NCBI GenBank assembly: GCA_035940775.1
Contig: DASZEN010000013.1
Span: 1 to 64,000 of the forward strand
Direction: 5' to 3'
DNA length: 64,000 nt
Source: DASQYE01 sp035940775
Lineage (GTDB): Bacteria > Acidobacteriota > Blastocatellia > Pyrinomonadales > Pyrinomonadaceae
Shown here: piece by piece, positions 46,587 through 57,703 of the stretch
Position numbering within the stretch: the first letter of the stretch is position 1
How the letters are laid out: each line of letters begins with the position of its first letter
Translations under genes and position numbers: made by a program
Notes under the pieces: generated by a model
What the model was told of the DNA's origin: nothing
Databases searched by the model: none
Seen by the model: only the letters and a program-made list of their open reading frames with translations

Positions 46587-47809
46587 TACTTTTGCAGTTC
46601 CATCCTTGCGATCGATTCCATGTGGACTTCGTCTGGGCCGTCGGCGAGCCTCAGAGTGCGCGCGCTGGCCCAGGCCGAGGCGAGGATAAAATCATCCGAG
46701 ACGCCGCCGCCCCCGTGTGCCTGTATGGCGCGGTCGAGAACCCGCAGCGCCACGTTCGGGGCGACGACCTTTATCATGGCGATCTCGGCACGCGCCGCCT
46801 TGTTGCCGACCATGTCCATCATGTAGGCGGCTTTCAACGTCAGGAGCCGCGCCTGCTCAAGCTCTATTCTCGAACGCGCAATTGAGGCGCGAATCGTGCC
46901 CTGTTCGGCAAGGGGCTTGCCGAATGCCGTGCGCTCCTGAACGCGACGGCACATGGCTTCGAGAGCGCGCTCGCTGATTCCTATCAATCGCATGCAGTGG
47001 TGAATGCGCCCCGGGCCAAGACGCCCCTGCGCGATCTCGAAGCCCCGACCCTCGCCCAGGATGAGGTTCGACCGGGGCACGCGCACGTTCTCGAAAATGA
47101 TCTCCGCGTGGCCGTGCGGCGCGTGGTCATAGCCGAAGACCTTCAGCATCCGCACGACCCGGACGCCCGCCGCATCCATCGGCACGAGTATCATAGACTG
47201 CTGCCGGTGCCTGGGCCCATCGGCGTCAGTCTTCCCCATGAAGATCGCGACCTTGCAGCGTGGGTCGCCCGCGCCGCTCGCCCACCACTTGTGCCCGTTG
47301 ATGACGTAGTCTTCGCCGTCACGCGCGATCATGGAGCGAATGTTGGTCGCGTCTGACGATGCCACCTCGGGTTCCGTCATGGCGAAGCAGGAGCGCAGCT
47401 CACCCTCCGCGAGCGGTCTGAGCCAGCGCTCTTTCTGCTCGGGGCTTCCGTAGCGTGCCAGCACCTCCATGTTGCCCGTATCCGGCGCGCTACAGTTAAA
47501 TACTTCCGGCGCGAACTCCCACGAGCGGCCCATCAACTCGGCCATCGGCGCATATTCAAGATTCGTGAGCCCGGCCCCGTACTCGCTCTCGGGCAGGAAC
47601 AGGTTCCACAACGCTTCGGCTTTGGCCCTCGCCTTCAGCTCTTCCATCAGGGGCGCGGGCTGCCATCGCTCGCCCTCGCGCTCAAGCTGTTCGTGATACA
47701 GCTTTTCGTTCGGATAAACGTGCTCCTGCATAAAGGCGCGGAGCTTTTGATAAATCTCCCTGGCGCGCTCCGTTACTTGAAAGCCCAGATAGGGGTCATC
47801 GCTCGTCAT
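46529..47809 (-). CDS. Acyl-CoA dehydrogenase, ACAD10/11-type
   Basis: A 426-residue flavoprotein. Family landmarks: FAMTEPEVASSDATNIRSMI near residue 142, INGHKWWASGAGDPRCKVAI near 170, LGPGRIHHCMRLIGISERAL near 265, RTAFGKPLAEQGTIRASIA near 292 and QAHGGGGVSDDF near 360. The last pieces and WWASGAGDPRC match the dehydrogenase half of ACAD10/11, which pairs with an APH-type kinase; such a kinase is encoded at 43489. The final 16 residues (EGGTKGGSDKGGGMND) are repeat-derived. It lies 21 bases after the thiolase gene. Confidence 0.9.
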   Translation of the reverse strand: MTSDDPYLGFQVTERAREIYQKLRAFMQEHVYPNEKLYHEQLEREGERWQPAPLMEELKARAKAEALWNLFLPESEYGAGLTNLEYAPMAELMGRSWEFAPEVFNCSAPDTGNMEVLARYGSPEQKERWLRPLAEGELRSCFAMTEPEVASSDATNIRSMIARDGEDYVINGHKWWASGAGDPRCKVAIFMGKTDADGPRHRQQSMILVPMDAAGVRVVRMLKVFGYDHAPHGHAEIIFENVRVPRSNLILGEGRGFEIAQGRLGPGRIHHCMRLIGISERALEAMCRRVQERTAFGKPLAEQGTIRASIARSRIELEQARLLTLKAAYMMDMVGNKAARAEIAMIKVVAPNVALRVLDRAIQAHGGGGVSDDFILASAWASARTLRLADGPDEVHMESIARMELQKYRDEGGTKGGSDKGGGMND

Positions 47810-47830
47810 CGTTTGCCTTTCCTATCCGTA

Positions 47831-49015
47831 TCAAGTTTGAAGATTCTCGAAGACGGTCGCCGCGCCCTGCCCGCCGCCGACGCACATCGTTACCATCCCG
47901 TAGCGGCTCTTGCGCCGTCGCATCTCGCCCAGAAGCTGCACGGTCAGCTTCGCGCCCGAAGCGCCGAGCGGGTGGCCCAGGGCGACGGCTCCGCCGTTGA
48001 CGTTCGTGCGCTCGTCATCCATCCCAAGCTCACGCATGACGGCGATGGCCTGGCACGCGAAAGCCTCGTTCAGCTCGATCAAATCAATCTCATCGAGCTT
48101 TAGCCCGGCCAGTTTCAAAGCCTTCGGCACGGCCACGACCGGCCCCATCCCCATAATCTCGGGCGGCACGCCCCCCACCGCGTAAGAGACGAAACGGGCC
48201 AGAGGCTTTAAGCCAAGCTCTTCGGCGCGCCCGCGCGAGCAAACGATAACACCCGCAGCGCCGTCAGACGTTTGGCTTGAGTTGCCCGCCGTGACACTGC
48301 CGCGCGCGTGGAAGACGGGGCGCAGCCCGGCTAAGACTTCGGGCGTGGTGTCGGCGCGCGGGCCTTCGTCCACTTCAAAGGTCAGACGCTTTTGCCGCGC
48401 CCCGCCTTCGTCGCCGACCTCTTTGATCTCTACTTCGAGCGGAATGATGCCGTCGTCGTGAAAACGCCCCGCGCTCTGGGCGGCGAGCGCACGCCGGTGG
48501 CTGCGATAAGCGAAGGCGTCCGCTTCCTCGCGCGACACATTGTAATCTCGGGCCACGTTCTCGGCCGTCAGTCCCATGCTCAGGTAGACCTCCGGGTAGT
48601 TCTCGACCAGATGCGGGTTCGGCCTGAATTTAGTGCTGCCGCGCAGCAGGCTCATCGACTCCGTGCCGCCCGCTATGATCGAGTCGGCCATGCCCGCCAT
48701 GATGCGTTCGGCTGCCATGGCTATGGTCTGCGACCCCGACGAGCAGAAGCGGTTGACCGTCACGGCCGGGACTTGATACGGCAAGCCTGCGCGAAGGGCC
48801 GCGATGCGCGCCACGTTTGCGCCCTGCTCGCCCTCCGGCGTCGCGCAACCCATAATCACGTCGTCAATGGTTTCCGCCGGAACACCCGGAGCGCGCCGCA
48901 GCAAATCCTCTATCACGGCCGCCGCCATATCATCGGGCCTTGTCGTACGCAGACTCCCGCGCGGCGCTTTGCCGACGGCCGTACGCACGCCCGCCACAAT
49001 TACGGCTTCTCTCAT
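47831..49015 (-). CDS. Acetyl-CoA C-acyltransferase (thiolase)
   Basis: A 394-residue thiolase that cleaves 3-ketoacyl-CoA with CoA, ending each beta-oxidation turn. All catalytic blocks are present: C91 in NRFCSSGSQ, ELNEAFACQ near 320, NGGAVALGHPLGASGAKL near 345 (histidine) and MCVGGGQGAA near 377 (second cysteine). AGGAA 6 bases before the ATG at 49015 decides the start. It is flanked by thioesterase and acyl-CoA dehydrogenase genes. Confidence 0.96.
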   Translation of the reverse strand: MREAVIVAGVRTAVGKAPRGSLRTTRPDDMAAAVIEDLLRRAPGVPAETIDDVIMGCATPEGEQGANVARIAALRAGLPYQVPAVTVNRFCSSGSQTIAMAAERIMAGMADSIIAGGTESMSLLRGSTKFRPNPHLVENYPEVYLSMGLTAENVARDYNVSREEADAFAYRSHRRALAAQSAGRFHDDGIIPLEVEIKEVGDEGGARQKRLTFEVDEGPRADTTPEVLAGLRPVFHARGSVTAGNSSQTSDGAAGVIVCSRGRAEELGLKPLARFVSYAVGGVPPEIMGMGPVVAVPKALKLAGLKLDEIDLIELNEAFACQAIAVMRELGMDDERTNVNGGAVALGHPLGASGAKLTVQLLGEMRRRKSRYGMVTMCVGGGQGAATVFENLQT

Positions 49016-49068
49016 CAGCTTTCCTCTCGTCTCAAAAATCAAGCCTTATCACGCCTGAAACAACATAA

Positions 49069-49575
49069 TCATCGCGCCTGAAACAACATGCAGGTGGCCG
49101 TGCCGTGCGCGTACAGTTTTCCGTCTGCGCCGAGGACGCGCCCCTCGGCCGTGGCGACGCGCGAGCCCGCGTGGATTACGTGGGCCTCGCAACGCACAAC
49201 CCCGACCTCGCCTCTGATGGGGCGAATGTAATTGACCTTCATCTCCAGAGTGGTGAAGATTCTACCGGCTGGCATCATAGTATTGATGGCGCATCCCGTC
49301 GCCGAATCGAGCAGCGTAGCCGCAAGACCGCCGTGCGCGATGCCTATGCCGTTGTAGTGGCTCTCGTCCGGCCTGACGATGACGACCGCATATCCTTCGC
49401 TCGCCTCGACGAGCCTGAACCCCATCAACTGCGCCATCCCGGACTGCGGCAACTCGCCAGCCGCAAGCTTTCGCATATACTCAAGCCCGCTCAGTTGGCC
49501 GCGACTCTCAACTTTTCGGCCCACTGCCTCTTGGTTCTCTGTAGGCGTCATGCCCTTTGATCCGCCCTCACTCAT
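49069..49575 (-). CDS. PaaI-family acyl-CoA thioesterase (copy 2)
   Basis: A 168-residue hotdog thioesterase with IAHGGLAATLLDSATGCAIN near residue 82 and VNYIRPIRGEVGVVRCEAHV near 118. It is a close paralogue of the gene at 44593, 4.5 kb away. The ATG at 49575 is chosen over a TTG three codons upstream. The first residues (MSEGGSKGM) resemble repeat-encoded tails elsewhere in the window, so the true start may be the ATG at 49551. It lies 11 bases before the end of the FadN-type gene, in the same run. Confidence 0.87.
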   Translation of the reverse strand: MSEGGSKGMTPTENQEAVGRKVESRGQLSGLEYMRKLAAGELPQSGMAQLMGFRLVEASEGYAVVIVRPDESHYNGIGIAHGGLAATLLDSATGCAINTMMPAGRIFTTLEMKVNYIRPIRGEVGVVRCEAHVIHAGSRVATAEGRVLGADGKLYAHGTATCMLFQAR

Positions 49576-49585
49576 CAGCGTCAAC

Positions 49586-52000
<2,415 letters not shown>

Positions 52001-52035
52001 TGGTTCTCCGATTCTAAAAACTCAAAGTCAACACA

Positions 52036-52126
52036 ACGAAACGAAAGGGATGAAGGCGGCAGCGATGAAAGGAATGCTTCAACATCTTAAATTATTCTTT
52101 TCATCCCTCCGCCTTCATCCCTTCAT
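52036..52126. repeat. GGGATGA palindromic repeat
   Basis: The left arm (52043-52070: GAAAGGGATGAAGGCGGCAG then CGATGAAA) pairs with the right arm (52098-52123: TTTTCATCCCTCCGCCTTCA then TCCCTT). The right arm encodes the end (MKG and stop) of the class II aldolase-like gene on the minus strand and lies just upstream of the FadN-type gene. Confidence 0.78.
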
Positions 52127-52843
52127 AAAGAGGTCGGGGTCGGTGGCTTTGAGCCTCGTTAGAAAATCTTTCCAGAGCGGCGCGAAAACAGGGATGCGCG
52201 CGATCTCCGACTTGGCGCGGCGGGCGGCATCCGTGCTGATCGGCACGGGCTTTAACCCGAGCGCCTGCGCGGCCTGCGCGACCGCAAGGTTTCGCTGCGC
52301 CATGTCTTCGAGAAGAATCATGCGCACGAACGCGACCTGTATGTTATCGCCGGTAGTGATTGCGCCGTGATTCGGCAGGATGACCGCGCGCTTCTCCTTG
52401 AGCGCGTTCGCAATCGGCATCACGCGCTCTTCGTCCGAAGCCAACCCCTCGTAATCGTCCTCGACCACGCCCACGTCATCAACGAGGATGCAGCTCTCCT
52501 GATCGTAAATCTCCGGCACGATGCGAAAGGCGCTGTAGGTGACGACCGTCGGCGGGTGCGTGTGTGCAACTGCGACCGCCGACGGGTTCTCGCGGTGAAT
52601 AATGCCGTGCAGGCGTATGGTGTCGTTGACGTAGGCTTCGCCCTCAAGCACGCGGCCCGAAAAATCCACGGGCACTATATTCTCGGGCCTGAGCGTCGCA
52701 AACGACGGCCCGAAGTGATTGACCAGCATGCGGTCAGAACCGACGGCCACGCTGAGGTGTCCGGCGTTGGCAACGCTCAAGCCCTGGCGATAGAGCAGTC
52801 GGGCCGCGCAACAGATGTCGAATTTAATCGCCTCTTCATTCAT
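52115..52843 (-). CDS. Class II aldolase/adducin-domain protein
   Basis: A 242-residue protein of the class II aldolase/adducin fold. It has FGPSFATLRPENIVPVDFSG near residue 42, the zinc pair in VAHTHPPTVVTYS near 94, and AVILPNHGAITTGDNIQVAF near 152 with the third histidine. Fuculose aldolase, RibD-like and adducin relatives share the fold, so the reaction is undetermined. GGAGAG upstream supports the ATG at 52843. Its presence inside a beta-oxidation run is unusual; it might act on hydroxylated or branched acyl intermediates, which is speculation. Confidence 0.85.
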   Translation of the reverse strand: MNEEAIKFDICCAARLLYRQGLSVANAGHLSVAVGSDRMLVNHFGPSFATLRPENIVPVDFSGRVLEGEAYVNDTIRLHGIIHRENPSAVAVAHTHPPTVVTYSAFRIVPEIYDQESCILVDDVGVVEDDYEGLASDEERVMPIANALKEKRAVILPNHGAITTGDNIQVAFVRMILLEDMAQRNLAVAQAAQALGLKPVPISTDAARRAKSEIARIPVFAPLWKDFLTRLKATDPDLFMKG

Positions 52844-52894
52844 AAGGAATCTCTCCGGTAATCCCGAATTACACGCTGAATCTCACTTTAAACC

Positions 52895-53716
52895 TCAAAG
52901 CCCGCCTGTGACTTCCATCACCTGCCCGGAAACGTAATCGCTGAGCGGCGAGGAGAAGAAGAGCACCGCGCCCGCCGCCTCTTCCGGCGTGCCGCCCCGC
53001 CCCATGGGAATCATGCGGAAAGCAATCTCGCGGTTCTGTTGCGGGATGCCCAAAGCTATGTCGGCCGATTCACGCGTCAGGCGCGCGCCCGCTTCTTTGG
53101 CCTGCGTCAGGCGCGTTTCTATGAAACCGAAGGCGACGGCGTTGACCTGTATGTTGAACTGGCCCCACTCCTTGGCCAGAGTTTTCGTCACCCCGACGAT
53201 GCCCGCCTTGCCCGCAGCATAGTTGGCCTGTCCCGCATTGCCGCGCGTCCCCGTAGTCGAACTCACGTTGACGATCTTTCTGGCCGTCGCGCGTCCCCCT
53301 TCTTCCCGCTCGCGCTTTGCGGTTTCGCGCAGGTAGGTGGCGGCGGCGCGGATGATGCGAAAGGGCGCGGTCAGATGAACGTCCAGCATCGCCTGCCACT
53401 GCTCGTCCGTCATCTTGTGTACGACTCCGTCCCAGGTGTAGCCAGCGTTGTTGATGATCGCGTCGATTCTCCCGAAGCCATCGAGCGCCGCACCGATCAA
53501 GCGCGGCGCGAAATCCGAAGCCGTGACATCGCCCGGCGCGGCGAGCGCATCACCGCCTCGGGCCTTGATTTGCTCGACCGCCTCAAGTGTCGGGGCCTCG
53601 TCTATGTCCGAGAGGACTAGCTGAGCGCCGTGCGCGGCGAACAGTTCGGCGCACGCGCGACCGATGCCGCGCGCCGCGCCGGTGATGATCGCCACCTTAC
53701 CTTCCATCAATCGCAT
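52895..53716 (-). CDS. Short-chain dehydrogenase/reductase (FabG-like)
   Basis: A 273-residue SDR. TGAARGIGRACAELFAAHG near residue 15 binds the cofactor; NNAGYTWDG near 90 and the Ser-Tyr-Lys set (VSSTTGTRGNAGQANYAAGK, residues about 152-170) are intact. Cofactor preference cannot be fixed; the D at LSDIDEAP suggests NAD. It probably oxidises or reduces a 3-hydroxy/3-ketoacyl-CoA. It follows the acyl-CoA ligase by 28 bases. A second ATG three codons in is an alternative start. Confidence 0.9.
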   Translation of the reverse strand: MRLMEGKVAIITGAARGIGRACAELFAAHGAQLVLSDIDEAPTLEAVEQIKARGGDALAAPGDVTASDFAPRLIGAALDGFGRIDAIINNAGYTWDGVVHKMTDEQWQAMLDVHLTAPFRIIRAAATYLRETAKREREEGGRATARKIVNVSSTTGTRGNAGQANYAAGKAGIVGVTKTLAKEWGQFNIQVNAVAFGFIETRLTQAKEAGARLTRESADIALGIPQQNREIAFRMIPMGRGGTPEEAAGAVLFFSSPLSDYVSGQVMEVTGGL

Positions 53717-53743
53717 AAGCTCTTCTCTCTCTCTCTTCCAAAA

Positions 53744-55447
53744 CTATTCGCCCTTCGACCCTTCTTCTTCATCTTCTTCGCGCAGTACGCGGTGCAGAAT
53801 CTTACCGACGGCTGTCTTCGGCAGACACTCTCGAATCTCTATCCTGACCGGAACCTTGAACTCGGCCAGCCCGCCCTTGCAATGCTCTATGAGTTCTTCG
53901 GCGCTGGCGCTCACGCCCTGTTTGAGCACGACGAAGGCTTTGACCGCTTCGCCCCTGTATGAATCGGGGATGCCTATCACTGCGGCCTCCATCACCGCAG
54001 GGTGCGTGTAGAGCACGCCTTCGACTTCGGAAGGGTAGACGTTGAAGCCGCTCACGATAATCATGTCCTTCTTGCGCTGCACGATGTAGGTGAAGCCGTC
54101 CTCATCCATGCGCGCCACGTCGCCCGTGTAGAGCCATGTGCGCCCACTGTCATCCCTGCGAAGCGCAATGCTCGTCTCGTCCGCCCGATTCCAGTAGCCC
54201 TTCATCACCTGCGGCCCACTGACGCAGAGTTCGCCCTCGCTTCCAGTCGGGACTTCGCGCGTGCCCGTTTCCAGGTCAACTATCCTGATGTCCGTGTCGG
54301 GCAAAGGGAGCCCTATGCTGCCGGGCTTGCGGCGCGCGAGCATGGCCGTCGAATGGGTCACGGGCGACGCTTCCGACAGCCCGTAGCCTTCGTTGAGCGT
54401 GCCGCCCGTGACACGCTCGAACTGCTCTATGACTTCGATGGGAAGCGGCGCGGAGCCGCTATTGAAGGTGCGTATCTTATCAATGCCGTACTCTTTCGCC
54501 CTCGGATGATGAAGCAGGGAGATATAGATGGTGGGCACGGCCGGGAAATAGGTCGGGCGGTAATCACGTATCGCATGGAGCAGCGCCTCCACGTCGTACT
54601 TAGGGATTAGAACCTGCTGCGCGCCCGTCCATGTCCCGGCCATCATGCCGACCGTAAAACCGTAGATGTGAAAATATGGGATGACCAGCAGGTACGTGTC
54701 TTCACCGCGACGCAAGGTTTGGTGTCCCCAGCATTGAGTCTGAATCACGTTGGCGAAGATGTTGTAGTGCGTCAGCATGGCCCCTTTGGGTACGCCCGTC
54801 GTGCCGCCCGTGTACTGCAAGACGGCCACGTCCTCCTCCGGGTCGATCTCGACGCGCGGCAATTCGGGCTCGTCAACGCTCGCCAGCAAGTCCGCCAACC
54901 GCAGCGCGCCGTCAACGGTCGGACAAGGGTTGGCGGCAATCGAATATTCTTGAGCCGACGTGACGATAATGTTCTCTATGCTCGTCGCCTCGCGCACGGC
55001 CAGGGTGACGGGCGCGAGCACGTCCAGCGTCAGCATCGCGCGCATCCCTGAGTCCTGCGCCACCAGCAAGACCTCGCGCGGCGTGTAGAGCGGGTTGACG
55101 TTGACGACCGTCGCGCCCAATCGAAGGGTGGCGAAGGTGGCTATGACGTACTGCGGGCAGTTCGGCAGCATAATGCCGACGCGGTCTCCGTGCTTGACGC
55201 CGAGGCGCGAAAGAGAGGCTGCGAGTTTGTCGGACTGCTCTTTTATCTGGCCGTAGGTGAGTTGCGCTCCGAGAAAGGCTGTTGCGGGGCTGTCCGGAAC
55301 TTCGACCGCCGTGATGCGCAGGATTTCATGCAGGGGTCGGCGCGGGTAGTTCAAATGGGGCCGCACCCAGTAGTCGTAATGCTCAAGCCAGGGCCTCTGA
55401 GCGTAAACAGACTCCTCGTTTTCTTCAACCGCTTTGACTTTGGTCAT
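53744..55447 (-). CDS. fadD: Long-chain fatty-acid-CoA ligase
   Basis: A 567-residue AMP-forming ligase that activates fatty acids to acyl-CoA. The P-loop-like YTGGTTGVPKGAMLTHYN is near residue 205, GYGLSEASPVTH near 350, WLYTGDVARMDEDGFTYIVQ near 440 and the hinge with KKDMIIVSGFNVYPSEVE near 460; the lysine in KTAVGKILHR is near 550. GGGGAG 8 bases before the ATG at 55447 decides the start over a TTG 25 codons upstream. The tail (EEDEEEGSKGE) is probably repeat-derived. Confidence 0.95.
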   Translation of the reverse strand: MTKVKAVEENEESVYAQRPWLEHYDYWVRPHLNYPRRPLHEILRITAVEVPDSPATAFLGAQLTYGQIKEQSDKLAASLSRLGVKHGDRVGIMLPNCPQYVIATFATLRLGATVVNVNPLYTPREVLLVAQDSGMRAMLTLDVLAPVTLAVREATSIENIIVTSAQEYSIAANPCPTVDGALRLADLLASVDEPELPRVEIDPEEDVAVLQYTGGTTGVPKGAMLTHYNIFANVIQTQCWGHQTLRRGEDTYLLVIPYFHIYGFTVGMMAGTWTGAQQVLIPKYDVEALLHAIRDYRPTYFPAVPTIYISLLHHPRAKEYGIDKIRTFNSGSAPLPIEVIEQFERVTGGTLNEGYGLSEASPVTHSTAMLARRKPGSIGLPLPDTDIRIVDLETGTREVPTGSEGELCVSGPQVMKGYWNRADETSIALRRDDSGRTWLYTGDVARMDEDGFTYIVQRKKDMIIVSGFNVYPSEVEGVLYTHPAVMEAAVIGIPDSYRGEAVKAFVVLKQGVSASAEELIEHCKGGLAEFKVPVRIEIRECLPKTAVGKILHRVLREEDEEEGSKGE

Positions 55448-55466
55448 CACACGTCTCCCCGAATTA

Positions 55467-55585
55467 AAGGGACGAGGGATGAGAACGAAGGGATGAGGGC
55501 GGCAGCGATGAATCAAAAGCATTCAAGCTATTGAAGCAATCCTTTCATCCCTCATCCCGCATCCTTCATCCCTTCGCTCCCTCCC
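55467..55585. repeat. GGGATGA palindromic repeat
   Basis: The left arm (55467-55512) holds AGGGACGAGGGATGAGAACG then AAGGGATGAGGGCGGCAGCG and ATGAA; the right arm (55543-55585) holds TTTCATCCCTCATCCCGCAT then CCTTCATCCCTTCG. It lies between the fatty-acid-CoA ligase start and the stop of the SDR gene on the minus strand. It is the longest copy. Confidence 0.8.
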
Positions 55586-56362
55586 TTAGACTATAGTGCG
55601 TCCCCCGTCCACGACGATGGTTTGCCCGGTGATGTAGCTTGAGGCGTCCGAAGCCAGAAAGACCGCCACGCCCTTCAACTCTCCGGCAGCGCCGACGCGC
55701 GGGATAGGGTTGCGGGCTTTGATAACGGGTTCGGCATATTCGATGGCGGCGTCGGCGAGGCGCGAATGAAAGAAGCCCGGCGCGATGGCGTTGACACGTA
55801 TGCCCTGCCGCCCCCACGATGCCGCCAGTTCGCGCGTCAGCCCGAACAGTCCCGCTTTGCTCGCGGCGTAGCCCACGTAATGCGGCCCGTCGGCAGACGA
55901 CTGCAACCCCGATACGGACGAGACGTTGATAATACACCCACGCCCGCGCTTCAACATCTCGCGCCCCGCCGCCTGCGCGAACAGAAAAGCGCCCGTCAGA
56001 TTAATGTCGATCACCTTCTGCCATTTATCAAAGGGCATCGCTTCGGGCCGCTCGCCCCACGAGACGCCCGCGTTGTTCAGCAGAATGTCCACATGGCCGT
56101 AAACTTCTATCGTCTTGTCCACGACCGCCTGCACCTCGTCAGGCTTCGACACGTCGCAGAGCACACCTTCGGCCTGAAAGCCGCGCTCGCGCATCTCCGC
56201 GACCGTTGGCCGGAGCCACTCGTCGCGGCGCGCGCACAACATGAGCGCGCAGCCTGCTTCGGCCAACCCCTCGGCCATCTCGCGCCCCAGGCCCCTTGAG
56301 CCGCCCGTGACAATCGCCACGCGGTTCGACAGGTCAAACAGCTCTTTAATATGTGCCGTCAT
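55586..56362 (-). CDS. Short-chain dehydrogenase/reductase (second)
   Basis: A 258-residue SDR with VTGGSRGLGREMAEGLAEAG near residue 18, NNAGVSWGERPEAMPFDKW near 93, and catalytic VSSVSGLQSSADGPHYVGYA near 145 followed by SK (Tyr near 162, Lys near 166). It ends YITGQTIVVDGGRTIV, the usual SDR C-terminus. It is distinct from the SDR at 52895 (low identity outside motifs). The likely substrate is a hydroxyacyl or alcohol intermediate. Repeats flank it on both sides. Confidence 0.9.
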   Translation of the reverse strand: MTAHIKELFDLSNRVAIVTGGSRGLGREMAEGLAEAGCALMLCARRDEWLRPTVAEMRERGFQAEGVLCDVSKPDEVQAVVDKTIEVYGHVDILLNNAGVSWGERPEAMPFDKWQKVIDINLTGAFLFAQAAGREMLKRGRGCIINVSSVSGLQSSADGPHYVGYAASKAGLFGLTRELAASWGRQGIRVNAIAPGFFHSRLADAAIEYAEPVIKARNPIPRVGAAGELKGVAVFLASDASSYITGQTIVVDGGRTIV

Positions 56363-56393
56363 CTTCCCTCACAAGAACACAGATATGCACCCA

Positions 56394-56490
56394 ACGAAGG
56401 GATGAAGACTAGAGCGAACTGTTAATTGACGCATTCACTCGATCCCTTTCATCCCTCCGCCTTCATCCCTTCGTTCCTCCCTCCGGCCTT
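56394..56490. repeat. GGGATGA palindromic repeat
   Basis: The left arm CGAAGGGATGAAGA (56395-56408) faces a right arm at 56446-56475 (CCCTTTCATCCCTCCGCCTT then CATCCCTTCG). The right arm is translated on the minus strand into the tail (RREERRDEGGGMKGIE) of the acyl-CoA dehydrogenase ending at 56435. Confidence 0.75.
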
Positions 56491-57613
56491 CGTTGTCAAC
56501 GACGAGCCTTGCGATGCGCTCGCGATGAAACGTGGCGTCGCCGAAGAGCGTCTCGGATGATTTACTCCGTTTGTAATAGAGTTGCAGGTCATGCTCCCAC
56601 GTAAAGCCTATGCCGCCATGTACCTGCACGCCACGGTTACAGACCTCTCTATAAGCGTCCGAACAGTAAGCCTTAGCCACGGCGACGGCGACGCTCGACG
56701 CCCGTGTATTCTCGGACAAAGCCCACGCCGCATAATAGGCAGCCGAGAGCGCGCTCTCCGTCATCAGGAGCATATCCGCGCACTGATGCTGCACGGCCTG
56801 AAAAGAGCCTATCGCGCGCCCGAACTGCTGGCGCGTTTTCGCGAACTCGACCGTGGTATCAAGCACCCACTGCATTCCGCCGACCATCTCGGCCGAGAGC
56901 GCCGCAGTCGCCACCTCCAACGCGCCCTCAAGCGCGCCCCGCGCGTCGCCGTCCGCCCCGAGCGCGTCCGTATCTGCGATTGAGACGCCCTCGAAAGAGA
57001 CCTCGTAAAGCTTGCGCGTTCCATCCATAGAGGGCATGGGCTTGACGTAGAGGCCGGAGGCGGCGCGCTCCACGGGCAGAAGCACAAGGTCGTCGCCCTC
57101 GCGCGCCACGCAGATAATCAGCTCGCAGACCTCCGCATCCGGCACGAAAAGTTTTCTGCCCGTGACGGAGAAATCGCCGCCGCCGACACGCGACGCCGCG
57201 AGCCGCACCGCGCCCGCGTCCCACGTCGCGCTCTCTTCGAGCAGCGCCACCGTGGCCTTCAACTCTCCCGTAGCGATGGGCCCAAGATACCTGGCGCGCT
57301 GTTCCGGATTGCCCGCGCGCGCTATGAGTGCTCCGGCCAGGAGCGTTGAGAGAAACGGCCCCGGCAGACAAGCCCGCCCCATCTCTTCGGCGACGGCCGC
57401 CAGCTCAACCAGACCGAGCCCGAGCCCGCCGTGCTCTTCCGCGACGAGCAGGCCCGTCCAGCCCTGATCGGCAATCGCCTGCCACAGCCCGTCATCATGC
57501 GCCGTCTCCGTTTCCACCAGCGCGCGCACACGCTCGGGCCCGCACTCGCGCGCGAAAAAAGCGCGCGCCGACTCTTTAAGAAGTTTCTGCGGTTTGCTCA
57601 GATCGAAGTCCAT
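56435..57613 (-). CDS. Acyl-CoA dehydrogenase (possible FadE-pair subunit A)
   Basis: A 392-residue flavoprotein-type protein that diverges from standard ACADs. It has LVAEEHGGLGLGLVELAAVA near residue 55, a weak substrate/FAD region (ALLEESATWDAGAVRLAASR) where others have TEP-x-x-GSD, KTRQQFGRAIGSFQAVQHQC near 265 and VQVHGGIGFTWEHDLQLYYK near 340. This type often forms a heteromeric enzyme with an adjacent partner, as in mycobacterial FadE pairs; the gene at 57704 would be the partner. The last 16 residues are repeat-encoded and not family sequence. Confidence 0.87.
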   Translation of the reverse strand: MDFDLSKPQKLLKESARAFFARECGPERVRALVETETAHDDGLWQAIADQGWTGLLVAEEHGGLGLGLVELAAVAEEMGRACLPGPFLSTLLAGALIARAGNPEQRARYLGPIATGELKATVALLEESATWDAGAVRLAASRVGGGDFSVTGRKLFVPDAEVCELIICVAREGDDLVLLPVERAASGLYVKPMPSMDGTRKLYEVSFEGVSIADTDALGADGDARGALEGALEVATAALSAEMVGGMQWVLDTTVEFAKTRQQFGRAIGSFQAVQHQCADMLLMTESALSAAYYAAWALSENTRASSVAVAVAKAYCSDAYREVCNRGVQVHGGIGFTWEHDLQLYYKRSKSSETLFGDATFHRERIARLVVDNEGRREERRDEGGGMKGIE

Positions 57614-57621
57614 AGTAGTTG

Positions 57622-57702
57622 GGGGTCGGGGGCCAGGGAAGAAGGGCCGAACATCTTTTACATCTTTTGTTTTTCCTGTCCCCTGGCCCGCTGGCCCCTG
57701 CC
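57622..57702. repeat. GC-rich inverted repeat between two acyl-CoA dehydrogenases
   Basis: GGGGGCCAGGGAAG (57629-57642 region) faces TTCCTGTCCCCTGGCCCGCT (57673-57692). About 10 pairs form around a T-rich centre. It is different in sequence from the GGGATGA family, and is placed as a terminator-like hairpin after the gene at 57704. Confidence 0.5.
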
Positions 57703-57703
57703 T

